64,000 bases of DNA from NCBI GenBank assembly GCA_902790215.1, contig CADAQX010000020.1:1-64000 (forward strand), read 5' to 3'. Numbering within the stretch: position 1 is the stretch's first letter; each line of letters begins with the position of its first letter. Below the pieces are notes generated by a model that was not told the DNA's origin, made no database searches, and saw nothing but the letters and a program-made list of their open reading frames with translations. Positions 1 to 7,876 of the stretch are shown here, in pieces. The DNA comes from an uncultured Bacteroidota bacterium. GTDB lineage: Bacteria > Bacteroidota > Bacteroidia > Bacteroidales > P3. A program made the position numbers and the translations under genes.

Positions 1-1
1 C

Positions 2-460
2 TTCACACAAGGCTACGGCATCACAAGCTACACCGACCACCATCCCTACACCCTCACCGGCCTCACAGGCGAGACGGCCTACGACATCTATGTCCGCTCT
101 GTGTGCGACGACGACTGGTTCAGCGAACACTGGTCCAATCCCGTCACCGTCACCACCCCCTACAGCTCCATAGCCGACCCCGGCAGCGCATCGCCGCTCT
201 TCACCCTCTCCCCCAACCCCGCCACGGGCAGCGTAACGGTTACAGTCAACTCTCAATTCTCAATTCCCAATTCCCAACTCTCAATAGTCCTCCGCGACGC
301 CACTGGACGCATACGTTTCTCCTCCTTCATCACCACCGGCACGACTGAACAACCATTCAGCCACACCATCCCACTCCACGACTATCCCGCAGGCATCTAC
401 TTCGTCACACTTGTCACCCCGCAGGGCACCACCACACGAAAACTCACCATAGAACGATAA
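2..460 (+). CDS. Secreted protein C-terminus with fibronectin-like strand and T9SS type A sorting domain (5' partial)
   Basis: The open frame enters from the left edge, so only the last ~152 residues are seen. The first part (YDIYVRSVCD near residue 30) resembles the end of a fibronectin type III domain. The last ~80 residues have the T9SS type A sorting pattern: FTLSPNPATGSVTV, then LRDATGR, then YPAGIYFVTL, ending in a short basic tail (KLTIER). Such domains direct export across the outer membrane by the type IX system and are cleaved on surface attachment (family knowledge). An odd feature is that nt 246-285, coding NSQFSIPNSQLSI, is a 7-nt tandem array like the intergenic family C repeat. 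The N-terminal function is unknown. Confidence 0.85.
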   Translation, partial: FTQGYGITSYTDHHPYTLTGLTGETAYDIYVRSVCDDDWFSEHWSNPVTVTTPYSSIADPGSASPLFTLSPNPATGSVTVTVNSQFSIPNSQLSIVLRDATGRIRFSSFITTGTTEQPFSHTIPLHDYPAGIYFVTLVTPQGTTTRKLTIER

Positions 461-477
461 ATGTGTTGATTGTTTTA

Positions 478-541
478 TTTCGTTGTCCGTTGATAAGTTG
501 ATAAGTTTATACGGCTCGCATCATATCAACATATCAACATC
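478..541 (+). repeat. Family A hairpin repeat, copy 1
   Basis: It starts CGTTGTCCGTTGATAAG and has two 8-nt GTTGATAA units, a short GC-richer loop, then ATATCAAC units complementary to the first arm. It lies 17 nt after the stop of the T9SS gene in the same orientation. Other copies are at 26190, 31943 (minus) and 35090 (minus). Confidence 0.85.
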
Positions 542-559
542 TAACATTTACACCTTCAA

Positions 560-594
560 GAATTCTCAATTCTCAATTTTTCTTCGTATCTTTG
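560..594 (+). promoter_or_regulatory. Probable dnaG promoter; -7 box at 587-594
   Basis: TATCTTTG at 587-594 matches the Bacteroidota -7 consensus TANNTTTG, about 50 nt before the dnaG start. The -33 region is occupied by a short family C array (AATTCTCAATTCTCAATT), so the -33 element is poor. Confidence 0.55.
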
Positions 595-645
595 CATTTT
601 CGAGGCAATTTGTCCTAAGTAGGGAACAGTCTGTCTTTAAATGCA

Positions 646-2733
646 ATGATTAACAAGGAGACCATACAGCGCATCATGGACGCCTCCCGCATCGAGGAGG
701 TGATAGGAGAGTTTGTATCGCTGAAGAAACGCGGTGCCAACCATATAGGGTGCTGTCCGTTCCACAACGAGAAGACCCCGTCGTTCTATGTGTCGCCCAG
801 CAAAGGCATTTACAAGTGCTTCGGCTGCGGCAAGTCAGGCAATGTGGTGGGATTCCTGATGGAGCATGAACACTACACCTATCCCGAGGCACTGCGATGG
901 CTGGCCGATAAATACAACATCGAGGTGGAGGAGGAGCAGCTGACCGAGGAGCAGAAGGAACGCCAAAACGAGCGCGACGCCCTGTTCCATGTCAGCGAGT
1001 TTGCCCAGAAGTACTTTGCCGACCTGCTCTTCAACGACGAGATGGGGCGTGCCGTGGGCCTCGGCTATTTCCACCAGCGGGGCATGAGCGACGACATCAT
1101 CAAGACCTTCGGGCTGGGCTACTGTCTCGAGGAGTGGGACAACTTTACCAAGTATGCCCGCCGCAACGGCTATTCCGACTCGGTGCTGGAGAAGACAGGC
1201 CTCACCATCTTCAAGGAGCAGGAGGGCACCGACGGCAACCACAAGGTGAAGTGCTACGACCGCTTCCGCGGACGTGTGATGTTCCCCATATACAGCATTT
1301 CAGGACGTGTGGTGGGCTTCAGTGGACGAATCCTTTCCAAGGAGAAACAGGCTGCCAAATACGTCAACTCTCCCGACTCGGACATCTATGACAAAAGCCA
1401 CACGCTCTATGGCCTCTATCAGGCTCGCAACGCCATCAGCCGTGCCGACAAGTGCTATCTGGTGGAAGGTAACGTGGATGTGGTGTCTATGCACCAGTCG
1501 GGCGTATGCAACACGGTGGCATCGTGCGGCACCTCTCTGACGGTGGAGCAGATACGACTCATCAAGCGCTACACGCCCAATGTAACGGTGCTTTATGACG
1601 GCGACTCGGCAGGCATCAAGGCGGCCCTGCGCGCAGTGGACCTGCTGTTTGGTGAAGGGATGCATGTGCGCGTGGTGCTTTTCCCCGACGGCGAGGACCC
1701 CGACAGCTATGCCCAGAAATACGGCTCCACGCAGTTGCAGGAATACCTGCGCGACCACGAGGAGAATTTTGTTCAGTTCAAGACACGAGTGCTGCTCGAC
1801 GATGTGCAGAACGACCCCATACGCAAGGCCGAGGTGCTGAAGGAGATGGTTCACACCATCGCCTTGGTGCCAGACATGCTGGAACGGCAGGAGTATGTCA
1901 AACAGACAGCCTTCCGTCTGAAAATGTCGGAGAGCATCCTCACGCAGGAGCTGGCCAAGACCATGGCCTCAAATGCTCAAAAGGCATGGAAAGAGGCCGA
2001 GCGCAAGAATAACGAATCTGCCCTTGCGGCGCCCAACCCTGACGAGCCCGCTCCCGCCGACAACCCCTCAACCCCTCAATCCCTCAGTCCCTCAAACCCT
2101 TTAACCCTCAACCCCTCAACCCCTCAAACCCCCAGTCCTTCAATTCCTCAGCCGGAGCCTGCCTTGCAGACCTCCCCTGCCGAAAGCCAGGAGAAACAGC
2201 TCATCAAACTGCTTATAAACTACGGCGACAAGGAGGTGCTGCAAAACGGGATAGACGAAGAGGGCAATCCCGTCACACTCACCATGCGCGTGGCAGACAT
2301 TATTGTGGAGGAAATCGTGTCGGACGAGCTCACCTTCGACAATCCCGTCTATCAGCAAATTTTCAATCTCTACAGCACTGCCGTGGAAGGAGAAAAGCCC
2401 CTGCCCGATGCCAACCTCTTTGCCACAAACAGCGACAGCCTGCTGCGCAACACGGCACTGACCATGATGCTTTCCCCCTACAACATCAGCCCGCTATGGT
2501 TAGACAGAAAGAACATCACCGTACCCACCATCGAAAGCCATCTGCGCACCGATCTGGAACAATCCATCCTCACCTTCAAACAGAAAAAGGTAGACCGCCG
2601 ATTGGAGCAGAACGCCTTCGAGCTCCGTTCCTGCACCAACGATGAAGACACAATCATCCTCATGGCCCAGCGCAAACAGCTCACCGACCTGCGCCAAGCC
2701 ATCTGCGACAAACTGCACCGGGTGGTGGTGTGA
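646..2733 (+). CDS. dnaG: DNA primase DnaG
   Basis: Primase that makes RNA primers for replication, working with the replicative helicase. The 695 residues contain the CHC2 zinc finger (C37, H40, C58, C61), the catalytic core and a Toprim fold (EGNVD near residue 274, YDGDSAG near 316). A C-terminal helicase-binding region follows. The ATG at 646 lies ~52 nt after a -7 box and gives the usual N-terminus (INKETIQRI). The linker at residues ~473-503 is low-complexity Ser/Thr/Pro/Asn/Gln and is encoded by family E 8-nt repeat sequence also found between genes near 31.9 kb. The stop is followed after 3 nt by a family B repeat. Identity is certain; the linker insertion is the unusual part. Confidence 0.97.
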   Translation: MINKETIQRIMDASRIEEVIGEFVSLKKRGANHIGCCPFHNEKTPSFYVSPSKGIYKCFGCGKSGNVVGFLMEHEHYTYPEALRWLADKYNIEVEEEQLTEEQKERQNERDALFHVSEFAQKYFADLLFNDEMGRAVGLGYFHQRGMSDDIIKTFGLGYCLEEWDNFTKYARRNGYSDSVLEKTGLTIFKEQEGTDGNHKVKCYDRFRGRVMFPIYSISGRVVGFSGRILSKEKQAAKYVNSPDSDIYDKSHTLYGLYQARNAISRADKCYLVEGNVDVVSMHQSGVCNTVASCGTSLTVEQIRLIKRYTPNVTVLYDGDSAGIKAALRAVDLLFGEGMHVRVVLFPDGEDPDSYAQKYGSTQLQEYLRDHEENFVQFKTRVLLDDVQNDPIRKAEVLKEMVHTIALVPDMLERQEYVKQTAFRLKMSESILTQELAKTMASNAQKAWKEAERKNNESALAAPNPDEPAPADNPSTPQSLSPSNPLTLNPSTPQTPSPSIPQPEPALQTSPAESQEKQLIKLLINYGDKEVLQNGIDEEGNPVTLTMRVADIIVEEIVSDELTFDNPVYQQIFNLYSTAVEGEKPLPDANLFATNSDSLLRNTALTMMLSPYNISPLWLDRKNITVPTIESHLRTDLEQSILTFKQKKVDRRLEQNAFELRSCTNDEDTIILMAQRKQLTDLRQAICDKLHRVVV

Positions 2734-2736
2734 TAT

Positions 2737-2910
2737 TATTGATTGAATGCTTGAATGTGTAAATGCTTGAGTGAAAATACTCAAACAACCAAGCAATAAA
2801 AAAAAACTCAAACAATCAAACAATCAAGCAATCAAAACAATCAAGCAATCAAAACAATCAAGCAATCAAAATACTCAAACAATCAAGCAATCAAACAATC
2901 AAGCAATCGA
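2737..2910 (+). repeat. Family B hairpin repeat, copy 1, with expanded CAATCAAG array
   Basis: It starts ATTATTGATTGAATGCTTG three nt after the dnaG stop, then runs into many tandem CAATCAAG/CAATCAAA units up to the next start codon. The first arm (GCTTGA units) is complementary to the second (TCAAGC units). A frame through the array would give an Asn/Gln/Lys-rich peptide but is repeat, not gene. Confidence 0.85.
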
Positions 2911-2913
2911 AAA

Positions 2914-4173
2914 ATGGACATACAAACCGTCAAACTGCGATACGGCATTATCGGCAACGACCCGAAGCTGCTGCTGGCCATCAACAAAGCCATCCAGGTA
3001 GCGCCCACCGACCTCAGCATACTCATCACCGGCGAAAGCGGCGTGGGTAAAGACATATTCTCTCGCATCATACACGAGAACAGCCTGCGCAAGCATGTGA
3101 AGCAGGGCAAAGGACTCATCTCCGTGAACTGCGGTGCCATCCCCGAAGGCACTATCGAGAGCGAGCTTTTCGGCCATGTGAAAGGAGCCTTCACAGGTGC
3201 CGACAAGAACCGCAAGGGCTATTTCGAGGAAGCCGACGGCGGCACCATTTTCCTTGACGAGATTGGCGAACTGCCTTTAGCCATGCAGGTGAAGCTGCTG
3301 CGCGTGCTGGAAAACGGCGAAATCATCCCCGTGGGTTCCTCTACAGCGCAAAAAATAAATGTCCGCGTGGTGGCCGCCACCAATATCGACCTCGTGGCAG
3401 CCGTGCGCAACGGTCGGTTCCGCGAAGACCTCTACTACCGTCTCCAGCAAATATCCATCTACATACCGCCCCTGCGCGAGCGCATCGACGACATACCGCT
3501 GCTCTTCCGCAAGTTCTCCTCCGACGTGGCAGAGAAATACCACATGCCACCCATCTTCCTTACCGAGGATGCACGCGAATACCTCATGCACTACCCTTGG
3601 TATGGCAACATCCGCGAGCTGAAAAACGTCACCGAACAGATTGCCGTGGTCGAGACCGAGCGCACCATCACCCGCAGCATCCTCGAGAACTACCTCAGCT
3701 ATGTGCCTGAGGAGAAGATGCCTGCACTGGTAACCGCCACTCCGGGCGGCAACACCCTTATCTCCGACCGCGAACTGCTGCTCAAAGCCCTCTCCATGGG
3801 GCAGATGATAAGCGAAATGCGCAACGAGATCAACGAGCTGCGCCAAGCCGTCACCCAGCTGGCGCAAGGCATCCCCGTCAACACGGCACCGAACTATCAA
3901 ATCCCGACATTCAACTCCCAACTGTCCCACCAGCCCGACGACAACACCCTCCATGTGCTGCAGCCGCACGAGTCGCTCCACCAGCCCGAAGAGGAATTCC
4001 AGGAGACCGAGATGGTGGAAGACGAACCCCTTGCCCTCGAAGAGCGTGAAAAGAAAGCCATCCGCATGGCTTTGGAGCGCCACGGTGGCAAACGCACACT
4101 GGCCGCCAAAGAGCTGCACATCTCCGAGCGCACACTCTACCGCAAAATCAAAGAGTATGGAATAAAGATTTAA
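2914..4173 (+). CDS. Sigma-54-dependent transcriptional activator (AAA+ and Fis-type HTH)
   Basis: Enhancer-binding protein that uses ATP hydrolysis to open sigma-54 promoter complexes. The 419 residues start almost directly with the AAA+ domain: Walker A GESGVGKD at 40-47, GAFTGA near 91-96 (the sigma-54 contact loop), Walker B IFLDEIGE near 112. A Fis-type helix-turn-helix follows near 386-415 (TLAAKELHISERTLYRKI). There is no receiver or GAF domain at the N-terminus, so the input signal is unknown. The linker around residue 332 (FNSQLS) resembles family C repeat coding. It lies between dnaG and aroA on the same strand, separated from both by family B repeats. No sigma-54 target could be identified. 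Confidence 0.92.
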   Translation: MDIQTVKLRYGIIGNDPKLLLAINKAIQVAPTDLSILITGESGVGKDIFSRIIHENSLRKHVKQGKGLISVNCGAIPEGTIESELFGHVKGAFTGADKNRKGYFEEADGGTIFLDEIGELPLAMQVKLLRVLENGEIIPVGSSTAQKINVRVVAATNIDLVAAVRNGRFREDLYYRLQQISIYIPPLRERIDDIPLLFRKFSSDVAEKYHMPPIFLTEDAREYLMHYPWYGNIRELKNVTEQIAVVETERTITRSILENYLSYVPEEKMPALVTATPGGNTLISDRELLLKALSMGQMISEMRNEINELRQAVTQLAQGIPVNTAPNYQIPTFNSQLSHQPDDNTLHVLQPHESLHQPEEEFQETEMVEDEPLALEEREKKAIRMALERHGGKRTLAAKELHISERTLYRKIKEYGIKI

Positions 4174-4183
4174 AATTGAAATA

Positions 4184-4275
4184 TTGCTTGAATGCTTGAT
4201 TGTGTTAATGCTTGAGTGGCTGGCGCAGTCAAATTACTCAAACAATCAAGCAATCAGACAATCAGACAATCAAAA
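4184..4275 (+). repeat. Family B hairpin repeat, copy 2
   Basis: Starts about 10 nt after the sigma-54 activator stop (ATTGCTTGAATGCTTGATTG). It has a central loop with CTGGCGCAG and a second arm of ACTCAAACAATCAAGCAATC-type units. Arms of 8-nt units are mutually complementary. The copy at 27396 is nearly the same, including the loop. Confidence 0.9.
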
Positions 4276-4279
4276 AACT

Positions 4280-5551
4280 GTGAAGACTAACGACCTGCAC
4301 ATAGAACTCCCTGCCTCCAAAAGTCTCAGCAACCGTTGGCTTGTACTCAACTACCTGACGGGGTCTCCTTTTGTGCTGCGCAACCTCTCTACAGCCGACG
4401 ACACCCTTCTGCTGCAGGCCCTGCTGAACCAACTGCGCCACGGCACCTCCAACCATTTCTATTGCCACAACGCCGGCTCCGTGGCACGGTTCCTGCTGGC
4501 CGTCCTTGCCATCACTCCGGGGCAATGGCTCCTCAGCGGCGACGACCGCCTCAAGCAGCGTCCTTTCAGCCCGCTCATCGACGCCCTGCGCAACATGGGG
4601 TGCCGCATTGAATGCACCGAACACGAAGGCTGTCTGCCCGTGCGCATCACCGGCTACATGCCTCAGCACAAGATGGCCGAACTCGACCCCTCGGCCAGCA
4701 GCCAGTTCGTCTCAGCCATGCTGCTCATCGGACCCCTGCTCCCTCAAGGGCTCACCCTTACCCTCACCGACCGCCCCGCCTCGCGTCCCTATATCGACAT
4801 GACCTGCACAGTGCTTAACCAGGCGGGCATCGAAACATCCGTCAGCCCCAACCGGCGTGTCTACCGTGCCGGAACCCTGCCGTCGATGTTGCACAACCGC
4901 AACCTTGCCGTCACCATTGAGCGCGACTGGTCATCGGCCTCCTACATCTATGCCGTCGCCGCACTCTTGCCGGGACTGCGGATCAGAATGCCCGGACTCT
5001 CTCTTTCCAACTCATGCCAAGGCGACCGTGTGACGGCGCAGATATTTGAACACCTTGGTGTCACCACACGCGAGGTGCGCTCCCCCTACCGCAAGCAAGT
5101 GCGCTCTATAACAGTATGCGGCACCGGCAAGCCCGACAGCACATTAGAATACAACTTCCTCGACTGTCCCGACCTGCTGCCCGCCGTGGTGGTCACCTGT
5201 GCCGCGCTGGGCGTGCGTACCCGCCTGCGGGGCATCAAGAACCTGCGCATCAAAGAATCCGACCGCATCCAGGCACTTAAAGAAGAGCTAGAAAAAATGG
5301 GCGGCAACCTGACACAGACCGCCACCGAGATACGCCTGGCGCCCTCTACCCTTCACCCCACCGTACCCGTCAGCACCCACGGCGACCACCGCATAGCCAT
5401 GGCCTTCGGAGTGCTCACACTCCTCTACCCCGACCTGGTGATAGAAGAACCGGAACAAGTCAGCAAGTCCTTCCCCGACTTCTGGACACAGCTCAACGCC
5501 ATCCGCAACAACAAAGAGACCCTCCAATTACTCCAAGCGTCCAAGCAATAG
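4280..5551 (+). CDS. aroA: 3-phosphoshikimate 1-carboxyvinyltransferase (EPSP synthase)
   Basis: Shikimate-pathway enzyme that transfers enolpyruvyl from PEP to shikimate-3-phosphate, in the cytosol. Motifs seen: LPASKSLSNRWLVL (substrate loop), NAGSVARFLLAVLA, LSGDDRLKQRP, LDPSASSQF, IKESDRIQALKEEL and GDHRIAMAF. The GTG at 4280 gives 423 residues starting just before the conserved first strand (VKTNDLHIELPASKS). The frame stays open upstream to ATG codons at 4184 and 4208, but that 32-residue extension is entirely family B repeat and would not match the family. The last residues (QASKQ) also resemble repeat B coding (CCAAGCAATAG). Confidence 0.93.
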   Translation: MKTNDLHIELPASKSLSNRWLVLNYLTGSPFVLRNLSTADDTLLLQALLNQLRHGTSNHFYCHNAGSVARFLLAVLAITPGQWLLSGDDRLKQRPFSPLIDALRNMGCRIECTEHEGCLPVRITGYMPQHKMAELDPSASSQFVSAMLLIGPLLPQGLTLTLTDRPASRPYIDMTCTVLNQAGIETSVSPNRRVYRAGTLPSMLHNRNLAVTIERDWSSASYIYAVAALLPGLRIRMPGLSLSNSCQGDRVTAQIFEHLGVTTREVRSPYRKQVRSITVCGTGKPDSTLEYNFLDCPDLLPAVVVTCAALGVRTRLRGIKNLRIKESDRIQALKEELEKMGGNLTQTATEIRLAPSTLHPTVPVSTHGDHRIAMAFGVLTLLYPDLVIEEPEQVSKSFPDFWTQLNAIRNNKETLQLLQASKQ

Positions 5552-5565
5552 TCTTTCACCATCCT

Positions 5566-6144
5566 TCAAAGAGGCAGGGAATAGACGATAATGCCCAGCA
5601 CCCCGGAGGCAAGGATTAGCAGGATGGGGCTTTTGCGGCGCAAGGACAGGATAAATACAGCAGCAAAGATTATCAGGCTGAGAACGAACTGCAGCGTCCA
5701 GCCCGGCTGTCCGAAGCTGTCGACTGTCAGCAGTTGCAGGGCAGCGGCAGCGATAAGCCCTACCACAACCTTGCGCAGCACACTGAAGACATTCTCCATG
5801 TCGCGGTTGCCTTTCATGCGCTGCATGAAGATGACGGCGACAATCATAAGCGCCACCGGCAAAAGGATTACCGCGCCCGATGCCAGCAGCGCCCCGAGCA
5901 CTGCCTGCCAAGGTTCATAGCCCGCGTTGAGCACGGCAGTGTAGCCTGTATAGGTGGCAGTATTGATGCCCACAGGACCGGGTGTCATCTGGCTTACTGC
6001 CAGGATGTCGGTAAACTCCTGCTGGGTGAGCCAGGCGTGGTTTACCGTTACCTCGTTTTGTATAAGGGCAATCATGGCATAGCCGCCCCCGAAAGTGAAA
6101 AGACCTATCTTAACAAAAGTCCAGAAAAGCTGCAGGTAAATCAT
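5566..6144 (-). CDS. Chromate transporter family protein, short form, second of pair
   Basis: Membrane protein of the CHR family (192 residues, one CHR domain). It has the family signatures FTFGGGYAMIALIQ near residue 17 and LAVSQMTPGPVGIN near 50, then four to five hydrophobic segments. Half-length CHR proteins are known to work as pairs, and this one follows its partner after a 7-nt gap, so the two probably form one transporter. The substrate may be chromate or another oxyanion; this cannot be read from the sequence. It converges with aroA, with only 14 nt between the stop codons. Confidence 0.9.
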   Translation of the reverse strand: MIYLQLFWTFVKIGLFTFGGGYAMIALIQNEVTVNHAWLTQQEFTDILAVSQMTPGPVGINTATYTGYTAVLNAGYEPWQAVLGALLASGAVILLPVALMIVAVIFMQRMKGNRDMENVFSVLRKVVVGLIAAAALQLLTVDSFGQPGWTLQFVLSLIIFAAVFILSLRRKSPILLILASGVLGIIVYSLPL

Positions 6145-6151
6145 CGGCCGA

Positions 6152-6685
6152 CTATTTTTTTATTCTACCATAAATGAAACCCAGCACGATGGCTGCAAGG
6201 ATAATGAGTATGGGGCTGACGTCGAAAAGCCATATGAGCAGGGCCGAAAGGATGGGTATCCAGCAGGTTGTCCACCCCACCTTGGCCGACTGAGCCAGAC
6301 GGAACACCGGTGCGGCAATGAGCGCCACCACTGCCGGCCGCACCCCAAGAAAGAAGTGCTCCACCACAGGCACCGAGCGGAACTGTCGGAAAAGGATGGC
6401 CAGCAGCAAAATAAAGACAATAGGCATGAGAATATTGCCGGCGATGGCAGCAATTGAGCCACGCAATCCGCGCAGCCTGTAGCCGAGCCCCGTGGCCATA
6501 TTCACCGCCAGCACACCGGGCATGGACTGCGATAGCGCCAACTGGTCGAGGAACTCGTCACGGCTCATCCACTGCCGCCGGTCGACCAGTTCCTGCTCCA
6601 TCAATGGTATCATGGCATAGCCGCCCCCTATGGTGAAGGTGCCTATTTTGAAAAAAGAGACAAACAAATCACAATATTTTACCAT
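6152..6685 (-). CDS. Chromate transporter family protein, short form, first of pair
   Basis: 177-residue CHR-domain membrane protein with FTIGGGYAMIPLME near residue 17 and LALSQSMPGVLAVN near 47. It is the promoter-proximal member of a two-gene minus-strand operon with the CHR protein at 5566-6144. Paired short CHR genes usually encode subunits that insert with opposite topology (family knowledge). It is divergent from yajC; the 113 nt between them shows no clear -7 box. Substrate unknown. Confidence 0.9.
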   Translation of the reverse strand: MVKYCDLFVSFFKIGTFTIGGGYAMIPLMEQELVDRRQWMSRDEFLDQLALSQSMPGVLAVNMATGLGYRLRGLRGSIAAIAGNILMPIVFILLLAILFRQFRSVPVVEHFFLGVRPAVVALIAAPVFRLAQSAKVGWTTCWIPILSALLIWLFDVSPILIILAAIVLGFIYGRIKK

Positions 6686-6798
6686 GACTCGCGTTATAGA
6701 GTATGTTTCATTAACGACGCAAACGCATTATTATTGTAAACCCGCAACAAAAAAGCGGCATACACACATCAGAATAACACACAAACGACATAGAAAAG

Positions 6799-7086
6799 AT
6801 GATTTTACTCGACATCTCCAACGGTTGGAAGACGGCCATCATGATAGCGGCCATGGTACTGGTATTCTACTTCTTCCTTATCCGCCCCCAAAGCCAGGAA
6901 GCCAAAAAAGAGGCCGCCTACCGCGACAGCCTCAAGGCTGGCGACCACATCATGACTGCCGGCGGCCTGCACGGCACCATAGTGAGCACCGACGACACCC
7001 AGGCAGTGCTTGAAATTGCCCCTGGCACACGCATCAAAGTGGCCAAGACAAACATCAAGCCCATACCGGAGCGCAAGCAGAAATAG
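6799..7086 (+). CDS. yajC: Preprotein translocase subunit YajC
   Basis: Small inner-membrane partner of SecDF in the Sec pathway. The 95 residues show one N-terminal membrane helix (AIMIAAMVLVFYFFLIRPQ, 11-29) and the characteristic RPQSQEAKK motif right after it. A KAGDHIMTAGGLHGTIVSTD beta-rich region and a basic tail follow. Length is typical. It stands alone here: secD/secF are not in the window. Confidence 0.95.
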   Translation: MILLDISNGWKTAIMIAAMVLVFYFFLIRPQSQEAKKEAAYRDSLKAGDHIMTAGGLHGTIVSTDDTQAVLEIAPGTRIKVAKTNIKPIPERKQK

Positions 7087-7148
7087 CTGTTTAGAATTAT
7101 TTAACACAGAAACCGCGAAAACTTTTTTAGTTTTCAGGGTTTTCTATG

Positions 7149-7156
7149 TATCTTTG
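7149..7156 (+). promoter_or_regulatory. -7 box for the TetR/RND efflux operon
   Basis: TATCTTTG fits TANNTTTG. It lies 62 nt before the TetR start, leaving room for an operator. No perfect inverted repeat was recognised in the leader. Confidence 0.55.
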
Positions 7157-7218
7157 CACCGCGAAAAATGCAGGGAGGCATATTAAATAATGTCCTTATT
7201 GCATAATATATCAACTAC

Positions 7219-7857
7219 ATGGCATCGGAAGACAACAAACGAAGGATAGTGGAAACCGCCTCGCAGCTGTTTAACAGCCGCGGATTGCGTGGTGTTACGA
7301 TGGACGATATTGCCAACACCCTGCACATATCCAAGCGGACTCTCTATGAAACCTTTGCCAACAAGGAGGAACTTCTGGCCGAATGCCTCATGATGGTGCA
7401 CGACGAAATAGAGGAACACCACAAAAGGATTTACCTGAAAGTGGACGAGCCCCTGTTGGTGGCCTTGTACATGATACGTGTGAACGCCATGTCAAACCAC
7501 AGCTACCACCACCTCATCGATGAGTCAGAGCGATATTACCCCGACATCCACGACCGTTTTTTCAAGATGCACACCTCCTCCTTCCGCGACATGCTGTACC
7601 AGGCTCTGCACTATGCCGAGAGCCAGAACTACCTGCGCCCCAACGTAGACATTGACACCACGGTCGATTTCATGTGCGAATTCCTGCAACGGCACCGCCT
7701 ATCGGAAGTTGACAACCGCGAGGCGTATTTACACAAGGTGAGCGAGATAGGGTTTACCTTCCTGCGGGGACTGATGTCCACCGAGACACTGCGCCGCTAC
7801 GAAGAACACGAGGACGAGTTCCGCAGTATGTTCAACCAGATGAAAGATAACATTTAA
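7219..7857 (+). CDS. TetR/AcrR family transcriptional regulator
   Basis: 212-residue DNA-binding protein. An N-terminal TetR helix-turn-helix covers residues ~9-56 (RIVETASQLFNSRGLRGVTM, then ISKRTLYETFANKEELL). The C-terminal ligand/dimer domain is all-helical and not diagnostic. It is the first gene of the RND efflux operon, 19 nt before the TolC gene, so it probably represses its own operon and responds to a pump substrate (inference from context). The ATG at 7219 gives the normal short arm before the first helix. Confidence 0.92.
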   Translation: MASEDNKRRIVETASQLFNSRGLRGVTMDDIANTLHISKRTLYETFANKEELLAECLMMVHDEIEEHHKRIYLKVDEPLLVALYMIRVNAMSNHSYHHLIDESERYYPDIHDRFFKMHTSSFRDMLYQALHYAESQNYLRPNVDIDTTVDFMCEFLQRHRLSEVDNREAYLHKVSEIGFTFLRGLMSTETLRRYEEHEDEFRSMFNQMKDNI

Positions 7858-7876
7858 AAAAAAGATACAACAACAG

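Noticed and set aside
2737..2910. CRISPR-like array
   Set aside because: Units are 8 nt with no spacers of constant length and no cas genes nearby.
2771..3001. Asn/Gln/Lys-rich frame of 76 codons before the sigma-54 activator
   Set aside because: It is a translation of the family B repeat array and overlaps the real gene in another frame.
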